This document shows positions 52,959-62,424 of a DNA stretch of 64,000 bases, one piece after another. Source of the stretch: Streptosporangium lutulentum. GTDB taxonomy: Bacteria; Actinomycetota; Actinomycetes; Streptosporangiales; Streptosporangiaceae. Position numbers and translations under genes: made by a program. Positions within the stretch are counted from its first letter, which is position 1, and each line of letters opens with the position of its first letter. Below the pieces are notes generated by a model. The model made no database searches. It worked only from the letters and a program-made list of their open reading frames with translations, and had not been told where the DNA came from. The stretch covers positions 7,068,001 through 7,132,000 of the forward strand of contig NZ_JAUSQU010000001.1 in assembly GCF_030811455.1 (NCBI RefSeq), read 5' to 3'.

Positions 52959-54669
52959 CCTTCACTCCTGGGTTCAAAACGGAGACGATCTCGGCGAACT
53001 CCTCGCTGAAATCGCCGCCTTCGGTACGCGTGAGACCGCCCACCTCGATGTGCCGGTGACTGTCCTCGCGACGATCCTCGGCGGGAGGAGCGGACTCGCT
53101 TCCCTCCGCCGCCTCTTCCTGCTCCTGCCCGGTCTCCCGGGTGGCGTCCTGGATCCGTACCCACACCCTGCGGCGGCGGACGGTCAGGGTCAGCACGAGC
53201 CCGGCGACGATCAGCACCGCGGCCACGAACGCGGGTATCCGCCCCGGGTCGTGGGTGATCTGCAGGGCGATCCATTGCTTGACGCCGGTGAACTGGATGG
53301 TGCCCATGCCGTTCGGCAGGACGAGGCTCTTGCCCACGGCCAGCGGATCCGCCTTCATGACCAGCGGCTTCATCTTCTTGAGGATCTCCGGCTCGATCTC
53401 GTAGACCGACTGCGGCTGGCCGTTCTTCATGCCCAGGTCGCCGGCGAACGCGCCGTACACCTGGGCGACCGGGTTGGCGGCGCCGGGGAAGACCGACACC
53501 CATTCCGTGCCCATCGGGACGGCGGTCGGCAGGAAGGCGATCAGGAGGCCGAGCTGTTCCGGCTGGGCGTCCTGGGCCTTGATCACGCATTCCGAGGCGA
53601 AAGTGGCAGGCTGGGAGACCAGGCAGGGCACCGGCCCGTCGAAGGCGACCTGACCCTTGCCGTCGGTGATCTTAAAGGTGGGCGCGTAGCCGTGGTCGAT
53701 CAGATAGGTCAGCGTGCCGTTGACGTTCAGCGGCTCGTTGACCTTGAGGGAGTAATCATGCGCGGGCTTGCCCGGGGCGTCGGTGACCTTGAGCTTCGCC
53801 CCGAAGTCCAGGGGCTGCCCGGTCCGCTCGCCCTCCGCGATGTAGGTGGCCTGGAAGTCCTCAAGGGTGAAGGAGAACGGCTCCAGCGACTCGGCGTTCA
53901 CCCGCTGGCCGGGCATGTAACGGTCGTAGGCCGCGACCGTGTTGGCGAACCCCTCGCCCTCCACGACCAGCACGTTGCCGCGGTAGCCGTACAGCGCGCC
54001 GACCCCGACCGCGAGCAGCAGCCCGAGCAGGGCGATGTGGAACACCAGGTTGCCGGTCTCGCGCAGGAAGCCCTTCTCCGCCGCGACCCAGCCGGGCCCC
54101 GTGGTCACCCGGAACCGCTTCGCGCGCAACCGCGCCACCGCCTCCTCGATGGTCAGGGCGCTCTCGAACGAGGCGTGGTGGGGCAGCCGGGTCAGGTTGC
54201 GCGGCGCCGCCGGCGGCTTCTTGCGTATCTCGCGCAGGTGGACCAGGGTCCGGGGGATCACGCAACCGATCAGCGACAGGAACAGCAGCAGATAGATCGC
54301 GGCGAACCACGGCGCCCTGACCGCGTCGAACAGCCAGAACCTGTCCAGCCACTCGGCGAGCCGGGGGCTGTCGGTGAAGTACTGCGAGACCTTCGCGTCG
54401 GAGATGCCGCGCTGCGGCCAGATCGACCCGGGAATCGAGGCCAGGGCGAACAGGAACAGCAGGATCAGCGCGGTCCGCATCGAGGTGAGCGTCCGCCAGA
54501 ACCAGCGCGCCCAGCCCAGGACGCCCAGCCCCGCGGGCTTCGTCTCACGCTTCTCCCCGGCCGGAGCGTCCTTCACCGCCGTGCCGGTCGCACCGGCCGG
54601 GTCGCTCGCCGGCTCGGGATTGGTTTCGCTCACCGCTCGCTCTTTCGCAGTCGGCTTGACGTGCTCCAT
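52948..54669 (-). CDS. resB: Cytochrome c biogenesis protein ResB
   Basis: A 573-residue protein: hydrophilic N-terminus, three helices ('WRTLTSMRTALILLFLFALA', 'PWFAAIYLLLFLSLIGCVIP' and 'LVFHIALLGLLLAVGVGALY'), a large extracytoplasmic domain and a final helix ('IPAFVAAVLIVAGLVLTLTV'). It forms the haem lyase with CcsB. ATG 54669 overlaps the ccdA stop (TGATG). Confidence 0.93.
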   Translation of the reverse strand: MEHVKPTAKERAVSETNPEPASDPAGATGTAVKDAPAGEKRETKPAGLGVLGWARWFWRTLTSMRTALILLFLFALASIPGSIWPQRGISDAKVSQYFTDSPRLAEWLDRFWLFDAVRAPWFAAIYLLLFLSLIGCVIPRTLVHLREIRKKPPAAPRNLTRLPHHASFESALTIEEAVARLRAKRFRVTTGPGWVAAEKGFLRETGNLVFHIALLGLLLAVGVGALYGYRGNVLVVEGEGFANTVAAYDRYMPGQRVNAESLEPFSFTLEDFQATYIAEGERTGQPLDFGAKLKVTDAPGKPAHDYSLKVNEPLNVNGTLTYLIDHGYAPTFKITDGKGQVAFDGPVPCLVSQPATFASECVIKAQDAQPEQLGLLIAFLPTAVPMGTEWVSVFPGAANPVAQVYGAFAGDLGMKNGQPQSVYEIEPEILKKMKPLVMKADPLAVGKSLVLPNGMGTIQFTGVKQWIALQITHDPGRIPAFVAAVLIVAGLVLTLTVRRRRVWVRIQDATRETGQEQEEAAEGSESAPPAEDRREDSHRHIEVGGLTRTEGGDFSEEFAEIVSVLNPGVKDAR

Positions 54670-55403
54670 CAGATCACCGGCTCAAATCCGCCGATCCACA
54701 CCTGCATCGTCGCGACGAGTTCCTCCCAGAACCCGGTGACGAGCAGCAGGCCGACGGCGACCAGCATGACGCCGCCTGCGCGTGTGATCAGCTGCGAGTG
54801 CCGCCGCACCGCCTTGAACGTCTCCAGAACCCTGCGGTAGGCCAGTCCGGCCGCCACGAACGGCAGGCCGAGGCCGAGCGCGTAGGCGAAGGCGAGCAGC
54901 GCGCCGCGTCCGGCGCTGCCCTCGTTCATTCCGAGGGTGAGCACGACCCCGAGGGTGGGGCCGATGCAGGGGGTCCAGCCGAGACCGAAGACCAGCCCGA
55001 GCAGCGGCGCCCCGGCGAGGCCCGCGGCCGGAAGCCTGTGGATGCGGAAGTCGCGCTGCAGGCCGGGGATGACCCCCATGAAGGCCAGGCCCAGCACGAT
55101 CGTGAGCGCGCCGAGCACTTTCTTGATGATGTCCGCGTTGCCGAACAGCGCCGCGCCGATCCCGCCGAAGAGCGCCCCGCCCACCACGAACACCGCGGCG
55201 AAGCCCAGGACGAACAGCACGATGCCCGTGACCATGCGCCCCCGCTTGGGGTCGGCGCTCATTCCGGTCACATACGACAGGTAGCCGGGGACCAGCGGCA
55301 GCACGCACGGCGACAGGAACGACACCAGACCCGCCGCGACCGCGATCGGCAGTGCCAGCGCGAGCGACCCGCCCGCCACCGTGCTCGCCAGATCAGCGTT
55401 CAT
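54669..55403 (-). CDS. ccdA: Thiol-disulfide transporter CcdA
   Basis: A 244-residue membrane protein with six helices. The redox pair is C in 'LVSFLSPCVLPLVPGYLSYV' and C in 'FGLGWTPCIGPTLGVVLTLG'. It moves electrons from cytosolic thioredoxin to the extracytoplasmic ResA-type protein so that apocytochrome CxxCH stays reduced. Confidence 0.94.
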   Translation of the reverse strand: MNADLASTVAGGSLALALPIAVAAGLVSFLSPCVLPLVPGYLSYVTGMSADPKRGRMVTGIVLFVLGFAAVFVVGGALFGGIGAALFGNADIIKKVLGALTIVLGLAFMGVIPGLQRDFRIHRLPAAGLAGAPLLGLVFGLGWTPCIGPTLGVVLTLGMNEGSAGRGALLAFAYALGLGLPFVAAGLAYRRVLETFKAVRRHSQLITRAGGVMLVAVGLLLVTGFWEELVATMQVWIGGFEPVI

Positions 55404-55426
55404 CGGAGGTCCACCGCCGCTCCGGG

Positions 55427-56002
55427 TTACTTCTCATCGCCGACCTTGGTGACCGCGTCGAGGAGATCGTTGTATTTGACCGCGCCGAGGGCCCTCGCCG
55501 CGATCCGCCCCTGGCGGTCGATGATCAGCGTGGAGGGGATCGCCGCGGGAGGGACCGTTCCCTGGAAGGAGAGCGCGACCTCGCCCGGCTGGTCGAAGAT
55601 GCTCTGGTAGCCGGGCTGCTGGGTGCGCTCGAAGGCGAGGGCCTCGGCCTTGCGGTCCTTGAAGTCGATGCCGAGGAACTCCACGCCGTCGGCCTTGGTC
55701 TTGGCCGCGATGTCCTTGAGCACCGGGGCCTCGGCCCGGCAGGGCGCGCACCACGACGCCCAGAAGTTCAGCACCACGACCTTGCCCTTGTGGGCGGCGA
55801 GCGTCGCGGTGCCTCCCGACAGGGTCTCCCCCTCGACCGAGGGGGCGACCTTGCGGTCGGCGGCCTCGAACAAAGTGATCTTGCCGTCGCCGGCCACGAA
55901 ACGGGTGTCCCCGGTCTGCGGCTGCGATCCCTGGTTGCCCGCGCACCCGGTCACGACGAGAAGCAGCGCGGCCGCGACGGCGGCGGCGGAGTTTGCGCGC
56001 AT
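55427..56002 (-). CDS. resA: ResA/TlpA-type thioredoxin lipoprotein
   Basis: A 191-residue lipoprotein: signal with lipobox ending at C20 ('LLLVVTGC') and a thioredoxin fold with active site W84-C-A-P-C88 in 'VVLNFWASWCAPCRAEAPVL', cis-Pro in 'AIPSTLIIDRQGRI'. It reduces apocytochrome c outside the membrane using electrons from CcdA. First gene of the operon resA-ccdA-resB-ccsB. Confidence 0.9.
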   Translation of the reverse strand: MRANSAAAVAAALLLVVTGCAGNQGSQPQTGDTRFVAGDGKITLFEAADRKVAPSVEGETLSGGTATLAAHKGKVVVLNFWASWCAPCRAEAPVLKDIAAKTKADGVEFLGIDFKDRKAEALAFERTQQPGYQSIFDQPGEVALSFQGTVPPAAIPSTLIIDRQGRIAARALGAVKYNDLLDAVTKVGDEK

Positions 56003-56058
56003 CAGAGGCCAGAATCTCCCTGTACTACAACCGGTAGAGCTTCACTCTATCGGCGGGG

Positions 56059-56691
56059 TCAGGCGCCCGGCACAGTGGGGCGCTTGACGAGGGCGGCCGC
56101 GGGTTCGCTGTATCCCACGCTGATCAACCGGTCTCCCTCGAAGGAGAAACTGGTGAGGCTGGCGAGGGCGCACTGCCTGCGGCGGGGGTCGTGAGGGAGT
56201 CGCCTGCCCTCGGCCGCGAGCCGGATGACCCAGATCGGGAGCTGGTGACTGACCAGGATCGCCTCGTGGCCGCGCGCGGCGTCACGCGCGGTGTCGATCG
56301 CACCCCGCATCCGCCGGACGATGTCCGCGTACGGCTCTCCCCAGGAGGGTCGCAGAGGGTTCCACATATGTCGGTAGTGGCGCGGGTTGCGGAAGAGCGT
56401 GTCGCCGACGGGGACACCCTCGAAGATGTTCAGCGCCTCGATGAGCCTGTCGTCGACGGTGACGTCCAGGTGGAAGGTCGAGGCGAACGGGGCCGTGGTC
56501 TCCTGCGCCCGCTCGAGCGGGGAGCAGAACAGGGCGGTGACATCGCGTCCGGCGACCGACTTCGCCACCGTCTCGGCCATCTGTCGGCCGTTCTCGGACA
56601 GGTGGTATCCGGGCAGCCTGCCGTACAGGACGCTAGCGGGATTGTGCACCTCACCGTGACGCAGGAGGTGGACGACGGTGGTCTCAGCCAT
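56059..56691 (-). CDS. Histidine phosphatase (phosphoglycerate mutase-like)
   Basis: A 210-residue enzyme. The RHG box is in 'VVHLLRHGEVHNPASVLYGR', second Arg in 'ALFCSPLERAQETTAPF', Glu in the middle and second His in 'HEAILVSHQLPIWVIRLAA'. Acts through a phosphohistidine; substrate unknown. ATG 56691 (MAETTVVHLLRHGE) is preferred over the longer frame. It lies 57 bases before resA on the same strand. Confidence 0.86.
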   Translation of the reverse strand: MAETTVVHLLRHGEVHNPASVLYGRLPGYHLSENGRQMAETVAKSVAGRDVTALFCSPLERAQETTAPFASTFHLDVTVDDRLIEALNIFEGVPVGDTLFRNPRHYRHMWNPLRPSWGEPYADIVRRMRGAIDTARDAARGHEAILVSHQLPIWVIRLAAEGRRLPHDPRRRQCALASLTSFSFEGDRLISVGYSEPAAALVKRPTVPGA

Positions 56692-56791
56692 GGTGTTCGT
56701 CAGCCTACCCACAGGTAGAAGCGAGGGCTCGTGCAGGTGTGCCACTCCGGCCACTTCAGCCACTCCGGCCGGACGGGACGGGCCCGCGGAC

Positions 56792-56875
56792 GATCACTCC
56801 CGCCGCTCCGCCCCCTCCGGTCACCCCCCGCCGCTCCGCCTCCTCCGATCACCGCCCGCCGTTCCGTCCCCTCCG
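56792..56875. repeat. 28-bp tandem repeat, three units
   Basis: Units at 56792-56819, 56820-56847 and 56848-56875 follow the pattern (G/A)TCAC-N-CCCGCCG(C/T)TCCG-N-C-N-CCTCCG, and an incomplete fourth unit follows to about 56886. It lies between the histidine phosphatase start and the LysR stop. Confidence 0.8.
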
Positions 56876-56909
56876 GTCACCGCCCGGCGCCCGGAACCGC
56901 CGGGCGACG

Positions 56910-57809
56910 TCAACGTCCGGAGGAGGCGATCCTCAGCGCGTCGACGGCCGCGCGGATCGCCGGGCGGCGGGCCGCGTCGCTCCGCCAGAGCGCGTAGATC
57001 CTGCGGCTCGGGCGCGGCAGGATCGGGACGGCCCTCACCCCGTCGGGCATGAAGTCCCGGCCCAGCCGGGGAATGATCGCGCATCCCTGCCCGGCCGCGA
57101 CGAGGGCCATCTGGGTCGAATACTCGTCCGCCATGCAGGTGATGTCCGGCTCCAGCTCGGCCGAACGCAGTGTGTAGACCAGCCAGTCCCTGCAGACCGT
57201 GCCGGGTGTGGAGCTGACCCACTGCTCGGCGGACAGCTCGGCCAGCGCGATCTCGGGCCTGCCGGCCAGCGGATGGGACGCGGGCAGGATCACGTCGGCG
57301 ATGTCGTCGAAGAGTGCCGCCCTGGACAGTCCCTCGGGGATGGCCATCGGCCGGTTCATCCAGTCTTGGATCACCGCGAGGTCGAGCTCGCCCCTGGCCA
57401 CCTCGCGAACCTGCCGCTCGGGCTCCCGTTCGTAGAGCTGGAGCCGGAGGTCGGGGTGGCGCTCGCGGAGGAACACCAGCGCGGCGGGCATCAGCCCCCG
57501 GGCCGCCGTGGGAAAGGCTCCGATGCTCAGCCGTCCCACGACCTCCCCGCGCAGTGCCTCGAAGTCGGCCTCCGCGGTCTCCACCAGCGCGAGGATGCGC
57601 TCGGCGTGGTCGGCGAGCAGGCCGGCCGCGTCGGTCAGCCGCACGCCGCGCCCGTTGCGCTCCAGCAGCGTCGCTCCGGTCTCCCGCTCCAGCTTGGCGA
57701 GCTGCTGGGAGACCGCGGACGGCGTCACCATGAGGGCGTCGGCCGCCGCTCCCACCGATCCGTAGACGGACACCGCGTGCAGCGCCTTGAGGCGGTTGAG
57801 ATCCAACAT
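56910..57809 (-). CDS. LysR-family transcriptional regulator
   Basis: A 299-residue protein: N-terminal helix-turn-helix 'LHAVSVYGSVGAAADALMVT' and 'PSAVSQQLAKLERETGATLL', then a periplasmic-binding-like effector domain starting 'GRLSIGAFPTAARGLMPAAL'. ATG 57809. The divergent + strand gene is 190 bp away; a target is not evident. Confidence 0.9.
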   Translation of the reverse strand: MLDLNRLKALHAVSVYGSVGAAADALMVTPSAVSQQLAKLERETGATLLERNGRGVRLTDAAGLLADHAERILALVETAEADFEALRGEVVGRLSIGAFPTAARGLMPAALVFLRERHPDLRLQLYEREPERQVREVARGELDLAVIQDWMNRPMAIPEGLSRAALFDDIADVILPASHPLAGRPEIALAELSAEQWVSSTPGTVCRDWLVYTLRSAELEPDITCMADEYSTQMALVAAGQGCAIIPRLGRDFMPDGVRAVPILPRPSRRIYALWRSDAARRPAIRAAVDALRIASSGR

Positions 57810-57998
57810 GTAAGCGATTCTAAATGACCGAGGCCGGAAATTCTTTCTTGTGCTGAATTATCGGCACAAATAATGATTAATCAATGCGAGCCAAGCGCCT
57901 TTTCCTCGCCATCGGTCTCGCGGCCGTCCGGGGTTCCCGCGATCCCTTCCTTCCCTATTCGAGACGGAGCAAGAGAGAATGGAACGAGGGCGACAGAG

Positions 57999-58646
57999 AT
58001 GATGCGAATGAACACACCGAGTGACGGAGACGATGTTACGGTGACCGACGTGAGCGCCGCACTCGACTACTGGCCGGCCCCGCCCCCATGGGGGTGGACC
58101 GCCGACGACCTCGATCGTCTTCCCGCCGAGGGGCCCAACGGCGAGCCCGACTTCTTCAAGCACGTCGAACTGATCGATGGAGCTCTCGTCTTCATGTCCC
58201 CCCAGAAGCGCTTCCACCAGCGCATGATCCACCACCTCACCGAGACGCTCTGCCGTCAGGCCCCAGCGCATTTGTCAGCGGTGGACCAGATGGACGTCAA
58301 ACTCGGATACCGGATGCGCCCCTGCCCCGATGTGCTGGTCATCGACGCTCAGGCAGCCGACGACGACGACCGGACGTTCTACACTCCGGCCGAGGTGCAC
58401 CTCGTCATCGAGGTGGTCTCACCCGAGTCCGAGGACCGCGATCGCAAGACCAAGCCGTCGCGCTACGCCGAGGCCGGCATCACCCACTTCTGGCGGGTGG
58501 AGAACAACGACGGCTCTCCCGTCGTCTACGTCTACGAGCTCGACCCCGCTACCCACGCGTACGGCCTCACCGGCATCCACCACGAGCGGCTGACCGTCCC
58601 GGTTCCCTTCCCCATCGACATCGATCTCGGCGACCTGCCCCGGTAG
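57999..58646 (+). CDS. Uma2-family PD-(D/E)xK nuclease-like protein
   Basis: A 215-residue protein with the Uma2 pattern: 'VELIDGALVFMSPQKRFHQR', the acidic 'MRPCPDVLVIDAQAADDD', 'VHLVIEVVSPESEDRDRKTK' (the ExV-S-P core with Lys) and 'YAEAGITHFWRVE'. The fold is a restriction-endonuclease type; the family is abundant in actinomycetes with no proven role. I chose ATG 57999; GTG 58041 is also possible. Confidence 0.82.
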   Translation: MMRMNTPSDGDDVTVTDVSAALDYWPAPPPWGWTADDLDRLPAEGPNGEPDFFKHVELIDGALVFMSPQKRFHQRMIHHLTETLCRQAPAHLSAVDQMDVKLGYRMRPCPDVLVIDAQAADDDDRTFYTPAEVHLVIEVVSPESEDRDRKTKPSRYAEAGITHFWRVENNDGSPVVYVYELDPATHAYGLTGIHHERLTVPVPFPIDIDLGDLPR

Positions 58647-58739
58647 CGAGGACAGACCACCGAGACCAACGGACGTCGTCGACGAAAGCACGGCACCGAC
58701 GAGCTGAAGATCGTCGGCGTCGTGGGACCGGCTACCCCG

Positions 58740-60035
58740 TCAGGAGGCCTGGGCCGCGGCCTTGGCCGCGAGGGGGAGGGCGTCGGCGATGCGAGACAGG
58801 GCGTCGTCGTCGTGGGCGGCCGACAGGAACCACGCCTCGTAGGCCGACGGCGGCAGGTAGACGCCCTGCTCCAGCATCGAGTGGAAGAACGCCCTGTGGG
58901 CGGCGGTGTTCTGCTTCTGGGCCCCGGCGAAGTCGGTGACCTGCTCCTCGGTGAAGAAGATGGAGAACAGGCTGCCCGCGCGCTGCAGGCGGTGCGGCAC
59001 CCCGGCGGCGGCCAGGGCGTCCGCGGCGGCGCGGCCGATGATCAGAGCCGCGGCGTCGACCCGGTCGTAGACCCCCTCGTCACAGGCCCGCAGGGTGGCC
59101 AGGCCTGCGGCGCAGGCCAGCGGGTTACCGGAGAGGGTGCCCGCCTGGTAGACCGGGCCCTCGGGGGCGAGATGGGCCATGACGTCGGCGCGTCCGCCGA
59201 ACGCGGCGGCGGGCAGGCCGCCGCCCATGACCTTGCCGAAGGTCATCAGGTCGGCGTCGACCGGGTCCATCCCGTACCAACCGGACTCCGACACCCGGAA
59301 ACCGGTGAGCACCTCGTCAACGATCAGCAGGGCGCCGTGCGCGGTGCAGAGCTCGCGCAGCTTGGCGTTGAACCCGTCCAGCGGCGGGACGACGCCCATG
59401 TTGGCGGGGCAGGCCTCGGTGATCACACATGCGATCTCGGAACCGAAGGTTGCGAAGGCCTCGGTGACCGCATCGATCGAGTTGTAGGGCAGCACCAGGG
59501 TGTCGGCGGCGGAGGCGCCGGTCACGCCGGGGGTGTCGGGCAGTCCGAAGGTGACCACCCCGGATCCGGCCGCGGCCAGCAGGGCGTCCACGTGGCCGTG
59601 GTAGCAGCCCGCGAACTTGACGATCTTGGATCGGCCGGTGAACCCGCGTGCCAGCCGTACCGCGGACATGGTGGCCTCGGTGCCCGAGCTGACCAGGCGC
59701 ACCTTCTCCACCGGGTCCACCCGGGCGACGATCTCCTCCGCGAGCTCGACCTCGCCGGGCGTCGCCGTGCCGAACGAGGTGCCGTCCCTCAGCGCCTCCT
59801 CCAACGCCTCGATCACGGCGGGGTGCCGGTGTCCGAGGATCATGGGGCCCCAGGAGCAGACCAGGTCCACGTAGCGGTTGCCGTCCACGTCGGTGATGTA
59901 GGGTCCCTGGCCCGAGACCACGAAGCGGGGCGTGCCGCCGACGGCGCCGAAGGCCCGGACCGGGGAGTTGACACCTCCCGGAACGATCTCACGTGCGCGG
60001 GCGAACAAGTCCTCGGAGTTCTCAGTACGGCTCAC
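58740..60035 (-). CDS. hemL: Glutamate-1-semialdehyde 2,1-aminomutase
   Basis: A 431-residue PLP enzyme making 5-aminolevulinate in the C5 haem pathway. '[20 protein letters not shown]' is the HemL N-terminus, '[20 protein letters not shown]' the PLP phosphate site and '[20 protein letters not shown]' holds the PLP Lys. GTG 60035. Same strand and order as the other haem genes upstream. Confidence 0.95.
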   Translation of the reverse strand: MSRTENSEDLFARAREIVPGGVNSPVRAFGAVGGTPRFVVSGQGPYITDVDGNRYVDLVCSWGPMILGHRHPAVIEALEEALRDGTSFGTATPGEVELAEEIVARVDPVEKVRLVSSGTEATMSAVRLARGFTGRSKIVKFAGCYHGHVDALLAAAGSGVVTFGLPDTPGVTGASAADTLVLPYNSIDAVTEAFATFGSEIACVITEACPANMGVVPPLDGFNAKLRELCTAHGALLIVDEVLTGFRVSESGWYGMDPVDADLMTFGKVMGGGLPAAAFGGRADVMAHLAPEGPVYQAGTLSGNPLACAAGLATLRACDEGVYDRVDAAALIIGRAAADALAAAGVPHRLQRAGSLFSIFFTEEQVTDFAGAQKQNTAAHRAFFHSMLEQGVYLPPSAYEAWFLSAAHDDDALSRIADALPLAAKAAAQAS

Positions 60036-60226
60036 GCCCTACAGCGTAGTCACGAGGCCGACCAGCCCATTCCACGGGCAAGGATGGCGAGGTGGCCGTC
60101 ACCCGAAGGAGAGCCTCGGTCCTTCGTCCCGTTCGGCGTGGACGGCCCGCTCCTCACGAGATCACGAAACATCTCGATCATGGGCCGCGACACGGAGCAG
60201 GCCCGGCTCCGGAGCTCGCCGGGCGT

Positions 60227-60814
60227 TCACTCGCAGGTGTCGGCGAGCCAGTCGAGGACGCGGAGCGGGTCGGGCAGCGGGCGGCCGTCCGGGGGACGCA
60301 GCCATGAACCGGGCTGACCGGTCGGCAGGGTCGAAGGCGGTGCGAGGACGTAGCTGTCGCGGCAGTGCCAGCGCAGGCCGGGCATCTCCTCGATGCTCGA
60401 AGGGCCGAAGTCGAGGGCGCAGGACCACCATTCGTCCTCGTCCTCGGAGGTGTTGCGGGTGGCCACAAAGAACAGGATCCGGTCGCCTCCCGTGGCGACC
60501 GGACCCGATACGACTCCGGCGGAGTCCATGTTCGCGAGGGCGGTGTGCCCCGCGGCGAGCGGTACGTCGAACACATCGAACACCCGGCCCGTGGGGAGGA
60601 TCACATTCGCCTCGGGCTCGCGCTGCCACCAGTGGGTGAGCTGGGTGGGGTCGGTGGTGGCCTGCATCTGCCAGGCTCGCGAGAGCGGGTGGGCGCCCGG
60701 CTCGGGACAGCCGATGCGATCGCACGAGCAGGAGCGGGAACCACCCCGCAGCGGCCGTGCGCCGGGACAGCTCGCCCAGCCCAGCGCGGCATACTCCAGA
60801 ACAGAATTGATCAT
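60227..60814 (-). CDS. Primase/polymerase (Prim-Pol)-like domain protein
   Basis: A 195-residue protein like the N-terminal domain of 'bifunctional DNA primase/polymerase' proteins: 'ALEYAALGW'-type start (here 'VLEYAALGWASCPGARPL'), 'CSCDRIGCPEPGAHPLSRAW' with a Zn-type Cys set, 'LTHWWQREPEANVILPTGRV' and 'FDVFDVP' in place of the usual DxD-type site. No helicase domain follows. ATG 60814. Placed between hemB and hemL; its role is unknown. Confidence 0.72.
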   Translation of the reverse strand: MINSVLEYAALGWASCPGARPLRGGSRSCSCDRIGCPEPGAHPLSRAWQMQATTDPTQLTHWWQREPEANVILPTGRVFDVFDVPLAAGHTALANMDSAGVVSGPVATGGDRILFFVATRNTSEDEDEWWSCALDFGPSSIEEMPGLRWHCRDSYVLAPPSTLPTGQPGSWLRPPDGRPLPDPLRVLDWLADTCE

Positions 60815-61059
60815 CTGCTTCGGATGAGCATGCCGTCTACTTCGACGAACCAGCGGTACCCCCACCATTGTGTCCTCCGTCGTCCGCGCATCCCGCGTGT
60901 ACCCGGATGCGAAGACATATCCACACGCTGGTTAACAAGGGACGCCAAACGCCCAGGGTTCACGTCACCTGGGACACATCCGCACCGGTTCTCGCACTCT
61001 AACGCACGGACCCCATAAGCAAACGGTAAACCCCCTGTTCTCAGCATGTGCCGCTCATC

Positions 61060-62046
61060 TCACCTGAGCTTCTTGGCCACCTCCGTCGCCCAGTAGGTGA
61101 GAATCAGGTCCGCTCCGGCACGGCGGATCGCGGTCAGTGATTCCATGATCACTCGATCCCGGTCGACCCAGCCGTTCGCCGCCGCGGCCTCGACCATCGC
61201 GTACTCCCCGCTGACCTGGTAGGCGGCCACCGGCACGTCCACCATGTCGCGCACCTGGCGCAGGATGTCGAGGTAGGCCAGCGCGGGCTTGACCATCACG
61301 GCGTCGGCGCCCTCGTCGAGGTCCAGCCGCACCTCGCGCAGCGCCTCGCCGACCGGTCCCGCCGCGTCCTGCTGGTAGGCGTTGCGGTCACCGAACCGGG
61401 GCGCGCACTCGGCGGCCTCGCGGAAGGGGCCGTAGAACGCCGAGGCGTACTTGGCGGAGTAGGCGAGGATCGGGATCTGCTCGAAGCCGTCGCCGTCCAG
61501 GGCGGCCCTGATCGCCGCGACCTGGCCGTCCATCATGCCGCTCGGCGCGATGACCTGCGACCCGGCCCGCGCCTGGGCCACCGCCGTGGCGGCGTAGCGC
61601 TCCAGGGTGGCGTCGTTGTCGACCTCCCCGTCCGGGGTCAGGATGCCGCAGTGCCCGTGGTCGGTGAACTCGTCCAGGCAGGTGTCGGTCATCACCACCA
61701 TCGCGTCGCCCACCTCGGCGACGAGGTCGGCGACGGCGAGCTGGACGATTCCCTCCGGGTCGTCGCCGGCCGACCCCCGGCCGTCCTTCACCGCGGGGAT
61801 GCCGAACAGGATCAGCCCGCCGACCCCGGCCTCGGCGGCCTCGTGGGCGGCCTTGCGCAGCGAGTCGCGGGTGTGCTGGAACACCCCGGGCATCGAGCCG
61901 ATCGGGTTCGGCGCGGTGATGCCCTCCTTCACGAACATCGGCAGCACCAGCTCCGCCGGGTGCAGCCGGGTGCCGGCGACCATCCGGCGCATCGGTGACG
62001 TACGGCGGAGCCTGCGCGGTCGTGCGACAGGGAACTGTGCGGTCAT
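61060..62046 (-). CDS. hemB: Delta-aminolevulinic acid dehydratase
   Basis: A 328-residue porphobilinogen synthase. '[20 protein letters not shown]' is the metal/active-site loop, '[20 protein letters not shown]' has the first active-site Lys and '[20 protein letters not shown]' the Schiff-base Lys. ATG 62046 follows AAAGGGGAGA. The frame is open upstream through a minisatellite (62176-62311); those residues are low-complexity and are excluded. Confidence 0.94.
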   Translation of the reverse strand: MTAQFPVARPRRLRRTSPMRRMVAGTRLHPAELVLPMFVKEGITAPNPIGSMPGVFQHTRDSLRKAAHEAAEAGVGGLILFGIPAVKDGRGSAGDDPEGIVQLAVADLVAEVGDAMVVMTDTCLDEFTDHGHCGILTPDGEVDNDATLERYAATAVAQARAGSQVIAPSGMMDGQVAAIRAALDGDGFEQIPILAYSAKYASAFYGPFREAAECAPRFGDRNAYQQDAAGPVGEALREVRLDLDEGADAVMVKPALAYLDILRQVRDMVDVPVAAYQVSGEYAMVEAAAANGWVDRDRVIMESLTAIRRAGADLILTYWATEVAKKLR

Positions 62047-62175
62047 GGTGTCTCCCCTTTCCCCCGGCCGGTAGGGGATTCGGGCCGGAGGACCTCGGTG
62101 TCTGTTCCGGTGCGCCGTTCGGGACGGCCACCGTCCGACGCGACGCGTCGCCCAACACGGCTCACCGTTCAGCCC

Positions 62176-62311
62176 GGCGAGCCGTCCAACGCGGCTCGCC
62201 TCTCGATCCGGCGAGCCGATCCATGCGGTTCGTCGTCCGCTCCGGCGAGCCGTCCAACACGATTCGCCGTTCGATCCGGCGAGCCGATCCGTGCGGCTCA
62301 CCGCTCGATCC
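62176..62311. repeat. 34-bp tandem repeat, four units, upstream of hemB
   Basis: Units start at 62176, 62210, 62244 and 62278, each beginning GGCGAGCCG and ending with CTCC or ATCC; a fifth is degenerate from 62312. Odd units have GTCCAAC and even units ATCC(A/G)TG, giving a 68-bp higher-order period. The 378-bp gap it fills (62047-62424) has no gene. Confidence 0.85.
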
Positions 62312-62424
62312 GGCGAACCGCCCGGCGCGAGCCGCCGTCCATGGCGATTCGTGACGCTCACGATGCCGTCGTGGACGCCTCGTCCGCCGTCTTGCTCTCG
62401 TCTTCGGCGACCACCACACCAAGG

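Noticed and set aside
60811-61047. 78-codon minus-strand frame between hemB and the primase-like gene
   Set aside because: No ribosome site, no family likeness, overlaps the start region of the primase-like gene.
56792-62337. CRISPR array suspected from the tandem arrays
   Set aside because: The units are directly adjacent without unique spacers and no cas gene is present; they are minisatellites.
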